Source of the DNA: Nocardia terpenica
GTDB taxonomy: Bacteria; Actinomycetota; Actinomycetes; Mycobacteriales; Mycobacteriaceae
Length of the DNA: 64,000 bases
NCBI RefSeq assembly: GCF_013186535.1
Contig: NZ_JABMCZ010000001.1
Location: 1,240,001 to 1,304,000 of the forward strand
Direction: 5' to 3'
Of this stretch, positions 51,747 to 61,134 are shown in pieces. Below the pieces are notes generated by a model that was not told the origin of the DNA, did not search any database, and worked only from the letters and a program-made list of their open reading frames with translations. The position numbers and the translations under genes were made by a program. The first letter of the stretch is position 1. Each line of letters opens with the position of its first letter.

Positions 51747-54700
51747 TCACCACCCGGAGGCCGTGTAGACGACCGTATCGACAGCGGGCTCACCCCAGGC
51801 CAGCTCGCGCAGCAAGCCGAGGGCGCCTTCCTCCGGGTCGATCAACTCGATCCCTCGGCGGACGTACTCCCGGCCCAGTTCCGGGCTGACCATTCCGCCG
51901 TGCGGGCCGACCGGCGCCCAGGGTCCCCAGTGGACGGTCAGCGCCCGTCGGCCGGTGCGAGCCGCCCACCGCGACCCAAGGCTCTGTAGCGCGTCGTTGG
52001 CCGCTGCGTAATCGGCTTGGCCGCGGTTGCCGAGCACCGCCGCGATGCTGCCGAACAGCACCGCGAACCGCGGTCCGTTCGGCAGTCCCTGCACCGCGTC
52101 GAGCAGCTCTCTCGCACCGTCCACTTTGGTTCCGAAGACCCGCTGGAAGGATGCCAGGTCCTTGTCCGCGACCAGTTTGTCCTCGATCACGCCCGCGGCG
52201 TAGACCAGACCGTCCAGACGGCCGTGCTCGCTGTGGATGTCCTTCACGAGCCGATGCACGCCTTCGGCGTCGTGCACATCCAGCGAGTGGTACCGCACGT
52301 CGCTGCCCAATTCGCGCAGTTCTTCCAGGCTCGTCCCGATCTCGCGCTGGGCTGAGATCTCGCCGACCGTCCGTTCGATGTCGGCCGCCGACCGTCGGCC
52401 CTGCGCGATCAGCGCGGCGCGCAAGGCCGCGCGGTCGGTCGCCGCCGCGATGGCCGGATCCTCCGGGCCGACCGGCGCGGCGGTCCGCCCGACCAGCTCG
52501 AGCCGACAGCGGCTCGCCGCCGCGAGCGTGGCCGCGAACCGCGCGGTGATCCCGCGCGCTCCGCCGATCAGCAGGACCACCGATTCGCGATCGAGGCCCA
52601 GCGCGCTCGCCTCCGCCGTGCAATCACCCGCAGGACCGGCACCGGTGGCGCCGAGCGGGCCGAGACCCGCCTCGACGAGATCGAATCCGTGCCGGACGCC
52701 GTCGCAGCGCCGCACCACGGGGATTCGATCCTCGGCGAGCAGTTCGGCGAGCAGTTCCTCGGCCAGTGCGTCCGGCGCGCGCCGCGGGTCGACCTCGACG
52801 AGCCGCGCCGTCGTGTCCGGGTATTCCCGAGACAGCGCGCGAAACAGCCCGCGCAGCCCGGCCGTGCGGTCGTCCGGCTCGGCGGCGGCCGACCGCACGG
52901 CGACCAGCCACTCCGGATTACGCAGCAGAGCCGCTCGAAATACCGGGAACGATTCCGGCAGCACCGGCGTGTCCGTGTCCGAGAGTCCATCGAGGTACCA
53001 CACACCGTCCACGTGGCCGTCCGGCTCGCCGATCCGGTGGGTCGCTTCCCGGGTGACGGTGTCGGCGCCGAGCGCTGCGAGCCTGGTCGCCAGGCTCTCG
53101 GCGAGGCCGTTTCCCGAGCCCAGCATCACGAACCGCTTGCCGTGCAGGGCTTTTCCGCGTGCGAGGTCGCCTGCGGGGAGCGGCACCTCCTTCAGCAGCA
53201 GCCGTTTGGGCACCGCGCCCGGCCGAACCGCCTGCTCGGCAGGCTTCTCCGCGATGGTGTCGGGCGAACCGTCGTCCCGGGCCGGGGTTGCTCGCGCATC
53301 GGCGTCGTCATCACGGCGGGCAAGCAGCCACTCGGTGATAGCCGAAGTGGTTCGCGCCTTGGACAGTTCCTCCAGTTCGGTGTCGTCGAGTTCGGTCACC
53401 CCGGCGGTGTCGGCCGGGATGATCCTCCCGACCAGCTCCCCGACGATCTCGGCCCGCTTTATCGAGTCGATGCTCAGGTCCGCCTCGAGATCAAGGTCTG
53501 ATTCGATCATGTCGACCGGGTATCCGGTTCGCTCACTGATCAATTCCGCGACCGCAGACAGGATGTCGTCCGTGGACAGCGTGACCAACGCCTGTTTCGG
53601 CTCGACGGTTTCGTGCGGCGGCACCGGAGCTTGCTCGGCAGCCGCCGAAACGGCCTGGAGTTCCGCGGCGGCGCGCGGTGGTGGCGCTTCCCCGAAGTAG
53701 CTGAGCAGCACGTCCCGCTGGGCGGCGACCATTTCCTGGCTGGTCCGCAAGAACTGGGAGATCAGCGCCTCCCGGTCGTGGCCGAGGGCGCCGCCATTGT
53801 TCACGGTGGCACGTTGCTGTAACACAGTGTCCCCCAGCGCTATACGTTGCGGCGGCTCGAGCGCACCGGCCAGCGCCGCGCCGGAGACGGTCCGGACACG
53901 GTGCCCATTGACGATCCACCCAGGCCGTTGCGGTGAGGTGGCGTGATAAGCGTCGATCGCGTCCCGTCCCTGGAACAGCCATTCCGTGTCCACTCGAACT
54001 CCGGACGTGGCCAGCCGCGCCAATGCCCGCAGGAACCCCGTCAGGCCCCGTCCGCCCTCGCAGCTCACCGTCCGATGTGGACGGTCACCGAGAATGTCCG
54101 ATACCAGTCCCGTGAGCACCGAACCGGGGCCGACCTCCACGAACACCCGTGCGCCCTCGGCGTACATCGCCTCGACCTGGTCCCCGAACCGCACGGGTGC
54201 GTCGATCTGGGCGGAGAGTTCGCTGCGCACCTGCTCGGGGTGTGTGGGGTATCCGGCCGCGGTGCGGTTGGACCAGACCGGCACCTCGGCTTCGCACACC
54301 GGTGTGTCCGCGAGTACGTCGGCGAAGCGCTCGCGGGCGCGCCCCAGCAGCGGACTGTGGAACGCGCAGGCGACTCGAATTCGCTTGGCGCGCAGCCCTG
54401 CCGCGTGCAGCCGCCGCACCGCCGTGTCCACCGCGGCGCTCGGGCCGGAGACCACGGTTTCCTTCGGCGAATTCTGGTTGGCCACCACAACCCGGTCGGC
54501 GAGATCGGCGGCGCGAAGGGCCTCGGCGACCTCCCGCGCACCGGCGGACACCGCGGCCATCGCACCGGGGTCGGCACCGGTCGAGGAGAGGATCGCTTCG
54601 GCGCGAGCGGCACTGAGCTCCAGCAGCGTATCCGGGGTGAACGCCCCGGCCGCGCACAGCGCTACCAGCTCGCCGTAGCTGTGCCCCGCCATCATGTCCG

Positions 54701-57700
54701 GCCGTACCCCCGCCGCGGTGAGCAGGTCGTGGGCGGCCATGCCGACGATGCCCAGCGCGGGCTGGGCGACCCTGGTGTCGGTGATCCGTTCCTGCTGTGC
54801 CTTGGCCGTGGCAAGGTCGAACGCGACCGGCGGATAGAGGGCGTCGGCCCAGCGGCGGCCACGTTGCAGGTAGTACTGGACCTCCGGAAAGGTCACCATC
54901 AACTCGGCGAGCATCCCCGGGCTCTGGCTGCCCTGTCCCGGGAACAGGAACGCAACCGCACCGTCCCGGTCCCATTCCGGGTCGGAGACAAAGACACCAC
55001 CCGAGGGGTCATCTTCGCCGGTTATCGCGCGGCGCAGCAGGCCGCGCAACTGTTCCAGGTCGCTGGCCACCACCGCGATCCGCACCGGTTCGGCGCGGGA
55101 GTCGGAGCGACGCGATGCGGCCAGTGCCACATCACGCAATCGCCATGGCTCGTCGGCGTCGACCAGTTTCAGCAACCGCTCGACCTCGCGGGTAGCGGCC
55201 TGCCGGTCCGCGCCCCGGAAGGTGAACAACTCGGCGGGCCACTCGTCGAGGGCGTGCTTCGACGGCGCCCCGCCCTCATAGGCTCGCAGGACGACGTGAA
55301 AGTTGGTGCCGCCGAAGCCGAACGCGCTCACCCCGGCAACCCGCTGCGCGGGGGCGGCAGCCCACGGCCGCGCCGCGGCGTGGAACACGAATGGGCTGGA
55401 CTCGGCGTCCCACCCCGAGTTCGGCCGCGTCACATGCAGCGTGGGCGGCAACACCCCGGAGCGCAACGCCAACGCGGTCTTGATCAGACCGGCCATGCCT
55501 GCCGCGCACTTCGTATGCCCGATCTGCGATTTCACCGAACCCAGCACGCAACCACCGGGATTCGCGCCCGCATCGGTGAACACGTCGGTCAGGACGGCCA
55601 ACTCGGTGCGGTCACCCACCATCGTCCCCGTACCGTGCGCCTCGAGCAGTCCGACCTCGGCGGGCGAGATACCCGCATTGCGATACGCCCGTTCCAGCGC
55701 AAGCCGCTGCCCCTGCGGCCGCGGCGCGGTCAGGCCCATCGACCTGCCGTCGCTCGACCTGCCCACCCCCTTGATGACCGCGTAGATCCGGTCGCCATCG
55801 CGTTCGGCGTCGGCCAGCCGCTTGAGCACCACGCAGGCCACACCCTCGCCGAGGACGATGCCGTCCGCCGAATCATCGAAGGAGCGCGACCGGCCGGTGG
55901 GCGACAGGGCATGCACCGACGAGAAGAGCAGATAGTCACCGATCCCGTTATGCAGGTCGGCGCCGCCGCACAGCACCACGTCGCTGGTGCCGAGGGCCAA
56001 TTCCCTACAGGCCGCGTCCACCGCCGCCAGCGAGGACGCGCATGCCGCGTCCACCGTGTAGTTGGCGCCGCCGAGACCGAGCCGATTCGCGATCCGCCCG
56101 GCGATGACGTTGGCCAGCATCCCGGGAAACGAGTCCTCGGTCAGCTTGGGCAGCTGGGCGTCCAGCGCGGCAGGCAGCTCACCGAGATAGCCCGGCAGGC
56201 AGGCACGCAGCGAAATCGTACTGGACAGGTCGCTACCGGACTCGGCGCCGAAGATCACGGACGTTCGTGACCGATCGAAAACCCGCTCGCCGTATCCGGC
56301 ATCGACGAGTGATCGCCACGCTGCCTCCAAAGCCAGCAGCTGCACGGGCTCGATACTGCTCAACGCGGTCGGCGGGATGCCGTAGCGCAGCGCGTCGAAC
56401 GGGATGTCCGGCAGGAACCCGCCCCATTTCGACGCGGACGTCCCGTCGGCGCCGTCCGGCGCGTAATAGATCGCCGGATCCCAGCGGTCGGGTGACACCT
56501 CGGTGATCGTGTCCACCCCGCCGACCACGGTGGCCCCGAAACTGGCCAGGTCCGGCGCTCCCGGGAACATGCAGGACATCCCGATCACCGCGATATCGAG
56601 CGGGGCGGGGGCCTGCGGCTCGCCGCCCCGCTCGCTGAACCGCGTCCGCAGGTCGGCCGCGCGCCGGACGAAGTACGCCGCTGCCGCCGTGCTCACCGAC
56701 TCGTGTAGCGCGCGGATCGTGGTGACCTCGCCGCGCAGGGCGGCGACCTGACCGGCCATGAACAAGCCCTCGGCGACCTGACGGTCGCGGTCGACCCGGG
56801 CCAGCGTGTCGCCGACTCGTTCGATTCCCTTGCTGGCCAGCCGCAACCGGCCGAGGTTGAGGCTTTCGAGCGTCTCCCATACCTGCCGGTCGGTGGCGCC
56901 CTGCTCGCGCAGTTCGTCCTTGACGGCCAGGAAGGTGTCGGTAAACGGGCTGCGCACGCACCGGGTGGCGTGGCCGGGCGCGGTCTCCAGGAGCACGGTC
57001 TGCCGCGCGGTCACCACCTGGTCCTGGAACACCGGCTCGATAGCGCCACAGCTCACCGCTTGTTCGGTCAGCAAGTAAGCGGTGCCCATCAACACGCCGA
57101 TGGCCACCCCGCGCGCTGCCAGTGGGGAGGCCAGCGCGGCCACCATGGCCGCGGACCGCGAGTCGTGGATTCCACCGGCAAACAACACCCGCAGCCCGTC
57201 GGCCGACTCGGAGGTTCCATCCAGGTACTTGATCAGGACGTCGATCTGCGCTTCCCACAGCGGAAAGCTGGCACGAGGTCCGACATGCCCGCCGCACTCG
57301 GCACCCTCGAAGACGAACTTGCGCGCGCCCGCATCCAGAAACTGTTTCAGCAAACCGGCGGACGGCACATGCAGGAACGCCTCGATGCCCACCTCCTCCA
57401 GGGCCGACGCCTGCGAGGGCCGCCCGCCCGCGACGATCGCACACGGCGGGCGGATGGCGCGAATGACCTCGAGCTGGGCAGCCCGGATCTCCTCCGGCGC
57501 AAAGCCGAGCACCCCCACCCCCCAGGGCCGCCCACCGAGCACGTCGCGGGTCTGCTCCAGCAGAGCAAGGGTCTGCTCTCGGTCGGCCAGCGCCAACGCG
57601 ATGAACGGCAGCCCGCCCTCGGCGGCGACCTGTTCAGCGAACAGCGCTTGGTCGCTGACCCGGGTCATCGGCCCCTGCACGACGGGGAGTGAGGTGCCCA

Positions 57701-58607
57701 GTGCGCGGCTCATCGGGGAGTCCGGGACAAGCACCTCCGCGAGCGCATCGCCTCGCACCGCGTCGTGAATGGCCTCGGTCACCGCCCGTACCGCCGTCCC
57801 GGCATCACCCCACTGCTCGGCGAACCGTGCGGCGAGAAAGCCGTCCTGACCGATCGGCAGCAATTGAGCGCGTAGATCGCGGGCGCCCAGCCGACCCCGG
57901 ACGTCGGGGCCCTCCGGATCCGGTACGGCATCGTGCCCGCGCCTGCGCAGCACCCGGAACCCGTCGACCACAGTGGTCTCGGAGCCATCCATGGTGCGGA
58001 TCGCGGCGGCGACCTCCCCGGGCACGTTCGACTCGGCCAGCAACGCCAACTGGGTATCCAGCACGACACCGGCCGCACCGCCGACAACGGCCGCGGCCGC
58101 GGACCGGGGACCGATTCCGCCACACGCCCAAATCGGAACATCCACTGCCTCCGCCGACAACAACTGCTGGAGCAGAACGAATGTGGTCAGCTCACCGATT
58201 CGGCCACCGCATTCGCAGCCACGGGCGACCAATCCGTGCGCCCCGTCCCGCACCGCGCGCAATGCCTCCTCCGAACTGGTCACCTCGACCAGCACTCGGA
58301 AGCGGGAGCGGAGTTCGGCGGGCCGCCACCGAGCGTCCGCGTCCAGCACCACCGTGCTGATGTCCGCGCCCTCCCCGGCCAGCTCGACCGGATCGAGCGC
58401 ACAGCTACCCCCCAGCCGCACCCCGAACGGCCCCGGAGGCCAACGTCCGGCCCTGGCCAGTTCCTGCCGGGCTCGCCGGTCCCCCGTACCCAGATCGAGC
58501 ACCCCGAGACCCCCCGCTGCGCAGATCGCAGCGACGAGCCGTGCATTGGGCTCGCCGAACGGACTGATTCCGATCACGGCCTCGGCCGCAGAGGACAAAG
58601 CCGTCAT
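51747..58607 (-). CDS. Megasynthase A: tandem PfaD-like flavin barrels-KS-AT-ACP-KR
   Basis: 2286 aa. Residues 1-215 form a divergent nitronate-monooxygenase-like barrel (ECGGRIGEL, WACGGIGPRS). Residues 305-600 form a fuller one (LPVVQGPMTRVSDQ, GAECGGHVGPR, LFAGGIHDSRSAAM), the type used as PfaD trans-acting enoyl reductase in polyunsaturated fatty acid synthases. KS 668-1107: Cys856, His991, His1031. AT 1217-1510: Ser1310 in AGHSYGEL and His1417 in CAFHSPL, a malonyl-type signature. One ACP about 1683-1760: Ser1715 in SIDSIKRAE. KR about 2008-2215: LLIGGARGI, Ser2187, Tyr2200, Asn2204. No thioesterase. GGGGGAG precedes the ATG. It is the first full gene of the five-gene operon; iterative use is inferred. 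Confidence 0.9.
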   Translation of the reverse strand: MTALSSAAEAVIGISPFGEPNARLVAAICAAGGLGVLDLGTGDRRARQELARAGRWPPGPFGVRLGGSCALDPVELAGEGADISTVVLDADARWRPAELRSRFRVLVEVTSSEEALRAVRDGAHGLVARGCECGGRIGELTTFVLLQQLLSAEAVDVPIWACGGIGPRSAAAAVVGGAAGVVLDTQLALLAESNVPGEVAAAIRTMDGSETTVVDGFRVLRRRGHDAVPDPEGPDVRGRLGARDLRAQLLPIGQDGFLAARFAEQWGDAGTAVRAVTEAIHDAVRGDALAEVLVPDSPMSRALGTSLPVVQGPMTRVSDQALFAEQVAAEGGLPFIALALADREQTLALLEQTRDVLGGRPWGVGVLGFAPEEIRAAQLEVIRAIRPPCAIVAGGRPSQASALEEVGIEAFLHVPSAGLLKQFLDAGARKFVFEGAECGGHVGPRASFPLWEAQIDVLIKYLDGTSESADGLRVLFAGGIHDSRSAAMVAALASPLAARGVAIGVLMGTAYLLTEQAVSCGAIEPVFQDQVVTARQTVLLETAPGHATRCVRSPFTDTFLAVKDELREQGATDRQVWETLESLNLGRLRLASKGIERVGDTLARVDRDRQVAEGLFMAGQVAALRGEVTTIRALHESVSTAAAAYFVRRAADLRTRFSERGGEPQAPAPLDIAVIGMSCMFPGAPDLASFGATVVGGVDTITEVSPDRWDPAIYYAPDGADGTSASKWGGFLPDIPFDALRYGIPPTALSSIEPVQLLALEAAWRSLVDAGYGERVFDRSRTSVIFGAESGSDLSSTISLRACLPGYLGELPAALDAQLPKLTEDSFPGMLANVIAGRIANRLGLGGANYTVDAACASSLAAVDAACRELALGTSDVVLCGGADLHNGIGDYLLFSSVHALSPTGRSRSFDDSADGIVLGEGVACVVLKRLADAERDGDRIYAVIKGVGRSSDGRSMGLTAPRPQGQRLALERAYRNAGISPAEVGLLEAHGTGTMVGDRTELAVLTDVFTDAGANPGGCVLGSVKSQIGHTKCAAGMAGLIKTALALRSGVLPPTLHVTRPNSGWDAESSPFVFHAAARPWAAAPAQRVAGVSAFGFGGTNFHVVLRAYEGGAPSKHALDEWPAELFTFRGADRQAATREVERLLKLVDADEPWRLRDVALAASRRSDSRAEPVRIAVVASDLEQLRGLLRRAITGEDDPSGGVFVSDPEWDRDGAVAFLFPGQGSQSPGMLAELMVTFPEVQYYLQRGRRWADALYPPVAFDLATAKAQQERITDTRVAQPALGIVGMAAHDLLTAAGVRPDMMAGHSYGELVALCAAGAFTPDTLLELSAARAEAILSSTGADPGAMAAVSAGAREVAEALRAADLADRVVVANQNSPKETVVSGPSAAVDTAVRRLHAAGLRAKRIRVACAFHSPLLGRARERFADVLADTPVCEAEVPVWSNRTAAGYPTHPEQVRSELSAQIDAPVRFGDQVEAMYAEGARVFVEVGPGSVLTGLVSDILGDRPHRTVSCEGGRGLTGFLRALARLATSGVRVDTEWLFQGRDAIDAYHATSPQRPGWIVNGHRVRTVSGAALAGALEPPQRIALGDTVLQQRATVNNGGALGHDREALISQFLRTSQEMVAAQRDVLLSYFGEAPPPRAAAELQAVSAAAEQAPVPPHETVEPKQALVTLSTDDILSAVAELISERTGYPVDMIESDLDLEADLSIDSIKRAEIVGELVGRIIPADTAGVTELDDTELEELSKARTTSAITEWLLARRDDDADARATPARDDGSPDTIAEKPAEQAVRPGAVPKRLLLKEVPLPAGDLARGKALHGKRFVMLGSGNGLAESLATRLAALGADTVTREATHRIGEPDGHVDGVWYLDGLSDTDTPVLPESFPVFRAALLRNPEWLVAVRSAAAEPDDRTAGLRGLFRALSREYPDTTARLVEVDPRRAPDALAEELLAELLAEDRIPVVRRCDGVRHGFDLVEAGLGPLGATGAGPAGDCTAEASALGLDRESVVLLIGGARGITARFAATLAAASRCRLELVGRTAAPVGPEDPAIAAATDRAALRAALIAQGRRSAADIERTVGEISAQREIGTSLEELRELGSDVRYHSLDVHDAEGVHRLVKDIHSEHGRLDGLVYAAGVIEDKLVADKDLASFQRVFGTKVDGARELLDAVQGLPNGPRFAVLFGSIAAVLGNRGQADYAAANDALQSLGSRWAARTGRRALTVHWGPWAPVGPHGGMVSPELGREYVRRGIELIDPEEGALGLLRELAWGEPAVDTVVYTASGW

Positions 58608-58702
58608 AGAGGCTCCCCCGCCCGGCCCATCGGGCAGTGTCGGAACTCGTTGGGGCGTCGGTAATATTTCTCATGTTCGGCAGTCACGGTGGGAATCCTC
58701 AT
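58604..58702 (-). CDS. Possible 32-aa upstream ORF coupled to megasynthase A
   Basis: ATG at 58702 (complement) opens a frame containing RIPTVTAEHEKYYRRPNEF that stops at TGA overlapping the megasynthase ATG (ATGA). No ribosome site precedes it; GATAGC lies near its start. It could be a translated leader that couples or tunes megasynthase translation, or chance. Low confidence. Confidence 0.3.
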   Translation of the reverse strand: MRIPTVTAEHEKYYRRPNEFRHCPMGRAGEPL

Positions 58703-59208
58703 CTCAGCTATCGATGGTGGTGCCCGAAAAACAGCGTGTCGCACAGATTTCCGTACGATCGGATCGGCGAGTAGTCGGTTGCGACGGGGATGTCGCTCGA
58801 CGGGTGAACGCCGCCTCGCCGCCCGACTCTCGGTCTGCTGCGAGGCGGCCATCGCAAACCCTCTCAACTCGAAGCCTCAACTCGGAGTCGCGTCGATCCG
58901 AGTGATAGGTCGGCCGTAAAGGAACTGTTAGCGAGTGTGACACGAATTCATTCCAACTGGAAGTATTAATCACGAATCGCGATTGACATATCGAGGGCAT
59001 TCGAGGAAACAAGAGAATGGGCAATGATATAGGACTGCTTTTGGAGTCGTTTAACTTGCGATACCACGCATGCAATGCACGTGGCACTCGATCAGCGAAT
59101 CGCCTTCCCGCGGCGAGCATCTCCGCGTAACCAGCACTATCGGTGGCGTATCGACCGGCGACAGTGCGGTGTGCGTGCGGGAGGGCACCGTCCCGCGGAA
59201 TCTTCGGC
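58703..59208. other. AT-rich regulatory gap between the megasynthase and exporter genes
   Basis: No gene is supported here. The stretch 58,920-59,060 is markedly less GC-rich than its surroundings and holds a perfect 10-bp palindrome AATCGCGATT (58975-58984) within AATCACGAATCGCGATT. It probably contains the main promoter and regulator sites of the megasynthase operon. No pathway-specific regulator is encoded nearby. Confidence 0.5.
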
Positions 59209-60663
59209 TCAGCCGTCCGCGCGCCGGGGCAGGCAGAACATCAAGGCCCACATCACTGTCAAGGCGGCTGCGACCCACCACAGCACGCCGGTGAACGCGG
59301 CGCGGTTGAGCGTGCTCGTGGGTGAGTCGCCGGTGGCGGAGAAGAACACGAGGCCGGTCAGTGCGATACCGAGGGCGTAGCCCAGCTGGAGTGCGGTGTT
59401 GAACAGGCCAGAGGCCGAACCGGCGTGCTCGTGCGGAACCTTCGCGAGAGTCAGATCGGCGATCGGTCCGCCGATCATGCCGAGGCCGAACCCGAGTAGC
59501 AGAACGGGGGCCGTCATCGTGAGCAGCGTCGAATCGGCTCGCGCGCTGCTGATCTGGATCCCGTAGGCCGTGATCGCGGCGAGGGTGATCAGGGCTCCGG
59601 TCTGGGGCAGGCGACGCGCGAAGCGTCCGGCGGTCTTCGTCGTGGTGATCGCACCGGCCAGCTCGCCGAGAGCGAGCAGCACGAAGGCCAGACCTGCTGT
59701 CACCGGGCTCATGCCCAGGCCACGCTGCAAATACAGCGTCCAGGTCATGAAGAACAGTCCGCACAGCAGGCCCAGCATCAGCTGCGCGGAAAGACCACCA
59801 GCGAACTGTCTGCCGTTGAACAGCGACAGCACTACCAGCGGGGCATCGTCGGTGCGGCGCTGTTGGTGGCGCAGGAAGACGCCGAGCACAAGCAGACCAC
59901 CGGCGACCATGGCCCAGCACCACAGCGGCCAGCCGTGGGCGTGGCCTTCGGTGAGCGGAAAGACGATCAGCACCATCGCGATCGCGGACAGCAGCATGCC
60001 GGCGAGGTCGAGTCGGTCGGCCTTCGCCGCGGTCGACTCGGTGATGAACTTGCGTCCGAGGATGATCACGGTGAGCCCGATGGGCACGTTGATCAGGAAG
60101 ATCGGCCGCCAGGACAGTCCGAACAGGTCGGCCTCGGTGAGTAAGCCGCCCAGGATCGGACCCAAGACGTTGGCCATCGGCAGGACGGCTCCGTAGAGGC
60201 CGAAGGCCCTGCTGCGGTTTTCGCCGTCGAAGGTGACGTGGAGGGTGGCCAGAACCTGCGGGATCATCACGGCGGCGGCTCCGCCTTGGAGTACGCGGGC
60301 GGCGATCAGCATGCCGGGGTCGGCCGCGATGCCGCACAGCAGCGAGGCGAGGGTGAACCCGACGGTGCCGAGCAGGAAGGTCTTGCGGCGGCCGTAGATG
60401 TCGCCGAGCCTGCCGCCGGTGATCAGCCCGAGCGCGAAGGTCAGCGCGTAACCCGCGGTCAGCCACTGCAACCCCGCTGGTCCGGTGCCGAGTGACTGCT
60501 GGAGCGTAGGAAGAGCGGTGAGGACGACCGAATCGTCGAGGATGCTCATGAGTTCGCCGGTCAGAACGACCGCGAGGGCGATCTTCGAGGACACGTCGAG
60601 CGGGGTTCGAGCCGAAGGTTCGGGGGTTGGCTCGGGCTCGTTGTCGAGCGCGGAGGAATTCAC
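59209..60663 (-). CDS. DHA2-family MFS exporter (EmrB/QacA type)
   Basis: 484 aa, GTG 60663 with GGGAG 9 nt upstream. About fourteen transmembrane segments. Signature ALPTLQQSLGTGPAGLQWLTAGYAL near TM1-2, then GGRLGDIYGRRKTFL and LGPILGGLLTE. This family exports drugs and lipid-like metabolites by proton antiport. On the same strand as and upstream of the megasynthase operon, though 600 bp away, so export of that product is plausible but not certain. Confidence 0.88.
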   Translation of the reverse strand: MNSSALDNEPEPTPEPSARTPLDVSSKIALAVVLTGELMSILDDSVVLTALPTLQQSLGTGPAGLQWLTAGYALTFALGLITGGRLGDIYGRRKTFLLGTVGFTLASLLCGIAADPGMLIAARVLQGGAAAVMIPQVLATLHVTFDGENRSRAFGLYGAVLPMANVLGPILGGLLTEADLFGLSWRPIFLINVPIGLTVIILGRKFITESTAAKADRLDLAGMLLSAIAMVLIVFPLTEGHAHGWPLWCWAMVAGGLLVLGVFLRHQQRRTDDAPLVVLSLFNGRQFAGGLSAQLMLGLLCGLFFMTWTLYLQRGLGMSPVTAGLAFVLLALGELAGAITTTKTAGRFARRLPQTGALITLAAITAYGIQISSARADSTLLTMTAPVLLLGFGLGMIGGPIADLTLAKVPHEHAGSASGLFNTALQLGYALGIALTGLVFFSATGDSPTSTLNRAAFTGVLWWVAAALTVMWALMFCLPRRADG

Positions 60664-61134
60664 GGTAGGACTCCCGGTTCAGGAATCGGGGAGCTCGCCG
60701 TCGACCACACCAGGACCGGACAACACGAAACCCAGGGCAGTCGGCAGAGCTGCACCCGGGAAATGACAGAAAACTGCAGGGGTGGTGACGCAACTCAGGC
60801 CAGCGCGACGTCCGCCCCCGGACACGTTCGGAAATCAGGACGTGGGGGAACACGGACGGCTACATGGCCTGGGATATAAGTCACCACCTCGAATCCACTA
60901 CAGAAGGAAGCACGGGAACTCGACCACGATACGACACTGCCCGGGTCCCGCGCACACCAGATATCCGCGAGCATCCGAGCCTCGAACAGGTTCTGCACCA
61001 CGCTCGAAGGGATCGGAATGAACCACCCTGCCACGTGGCGCTCATTTCGTGGCACGCATAACCCGTGTGCATGGCGGGCATGCGCGGTGGTCCTTCGGGG
61101 GCCGTCTTCATTATCGGCTTCATTGCCAGCCGGG
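60664..61134. other. Intergenic interval without supported gene
   Basis: Short open frames on both strands here lack family resemblance, ribosome sites and consistent codon bias. The interval separates the exporter from the convergently read end of the LacI gene region and may mark the right edge of the lipid locus. Confidence 0.5.

Noticed and set aside
58704..59120. Minus-strand coding region upstream of megasynthase A
   Set aside because: Composition is unlike neighbouring genes, it runs through the AT-rich promoter-like stretch, and no family or ribosome site is seen.
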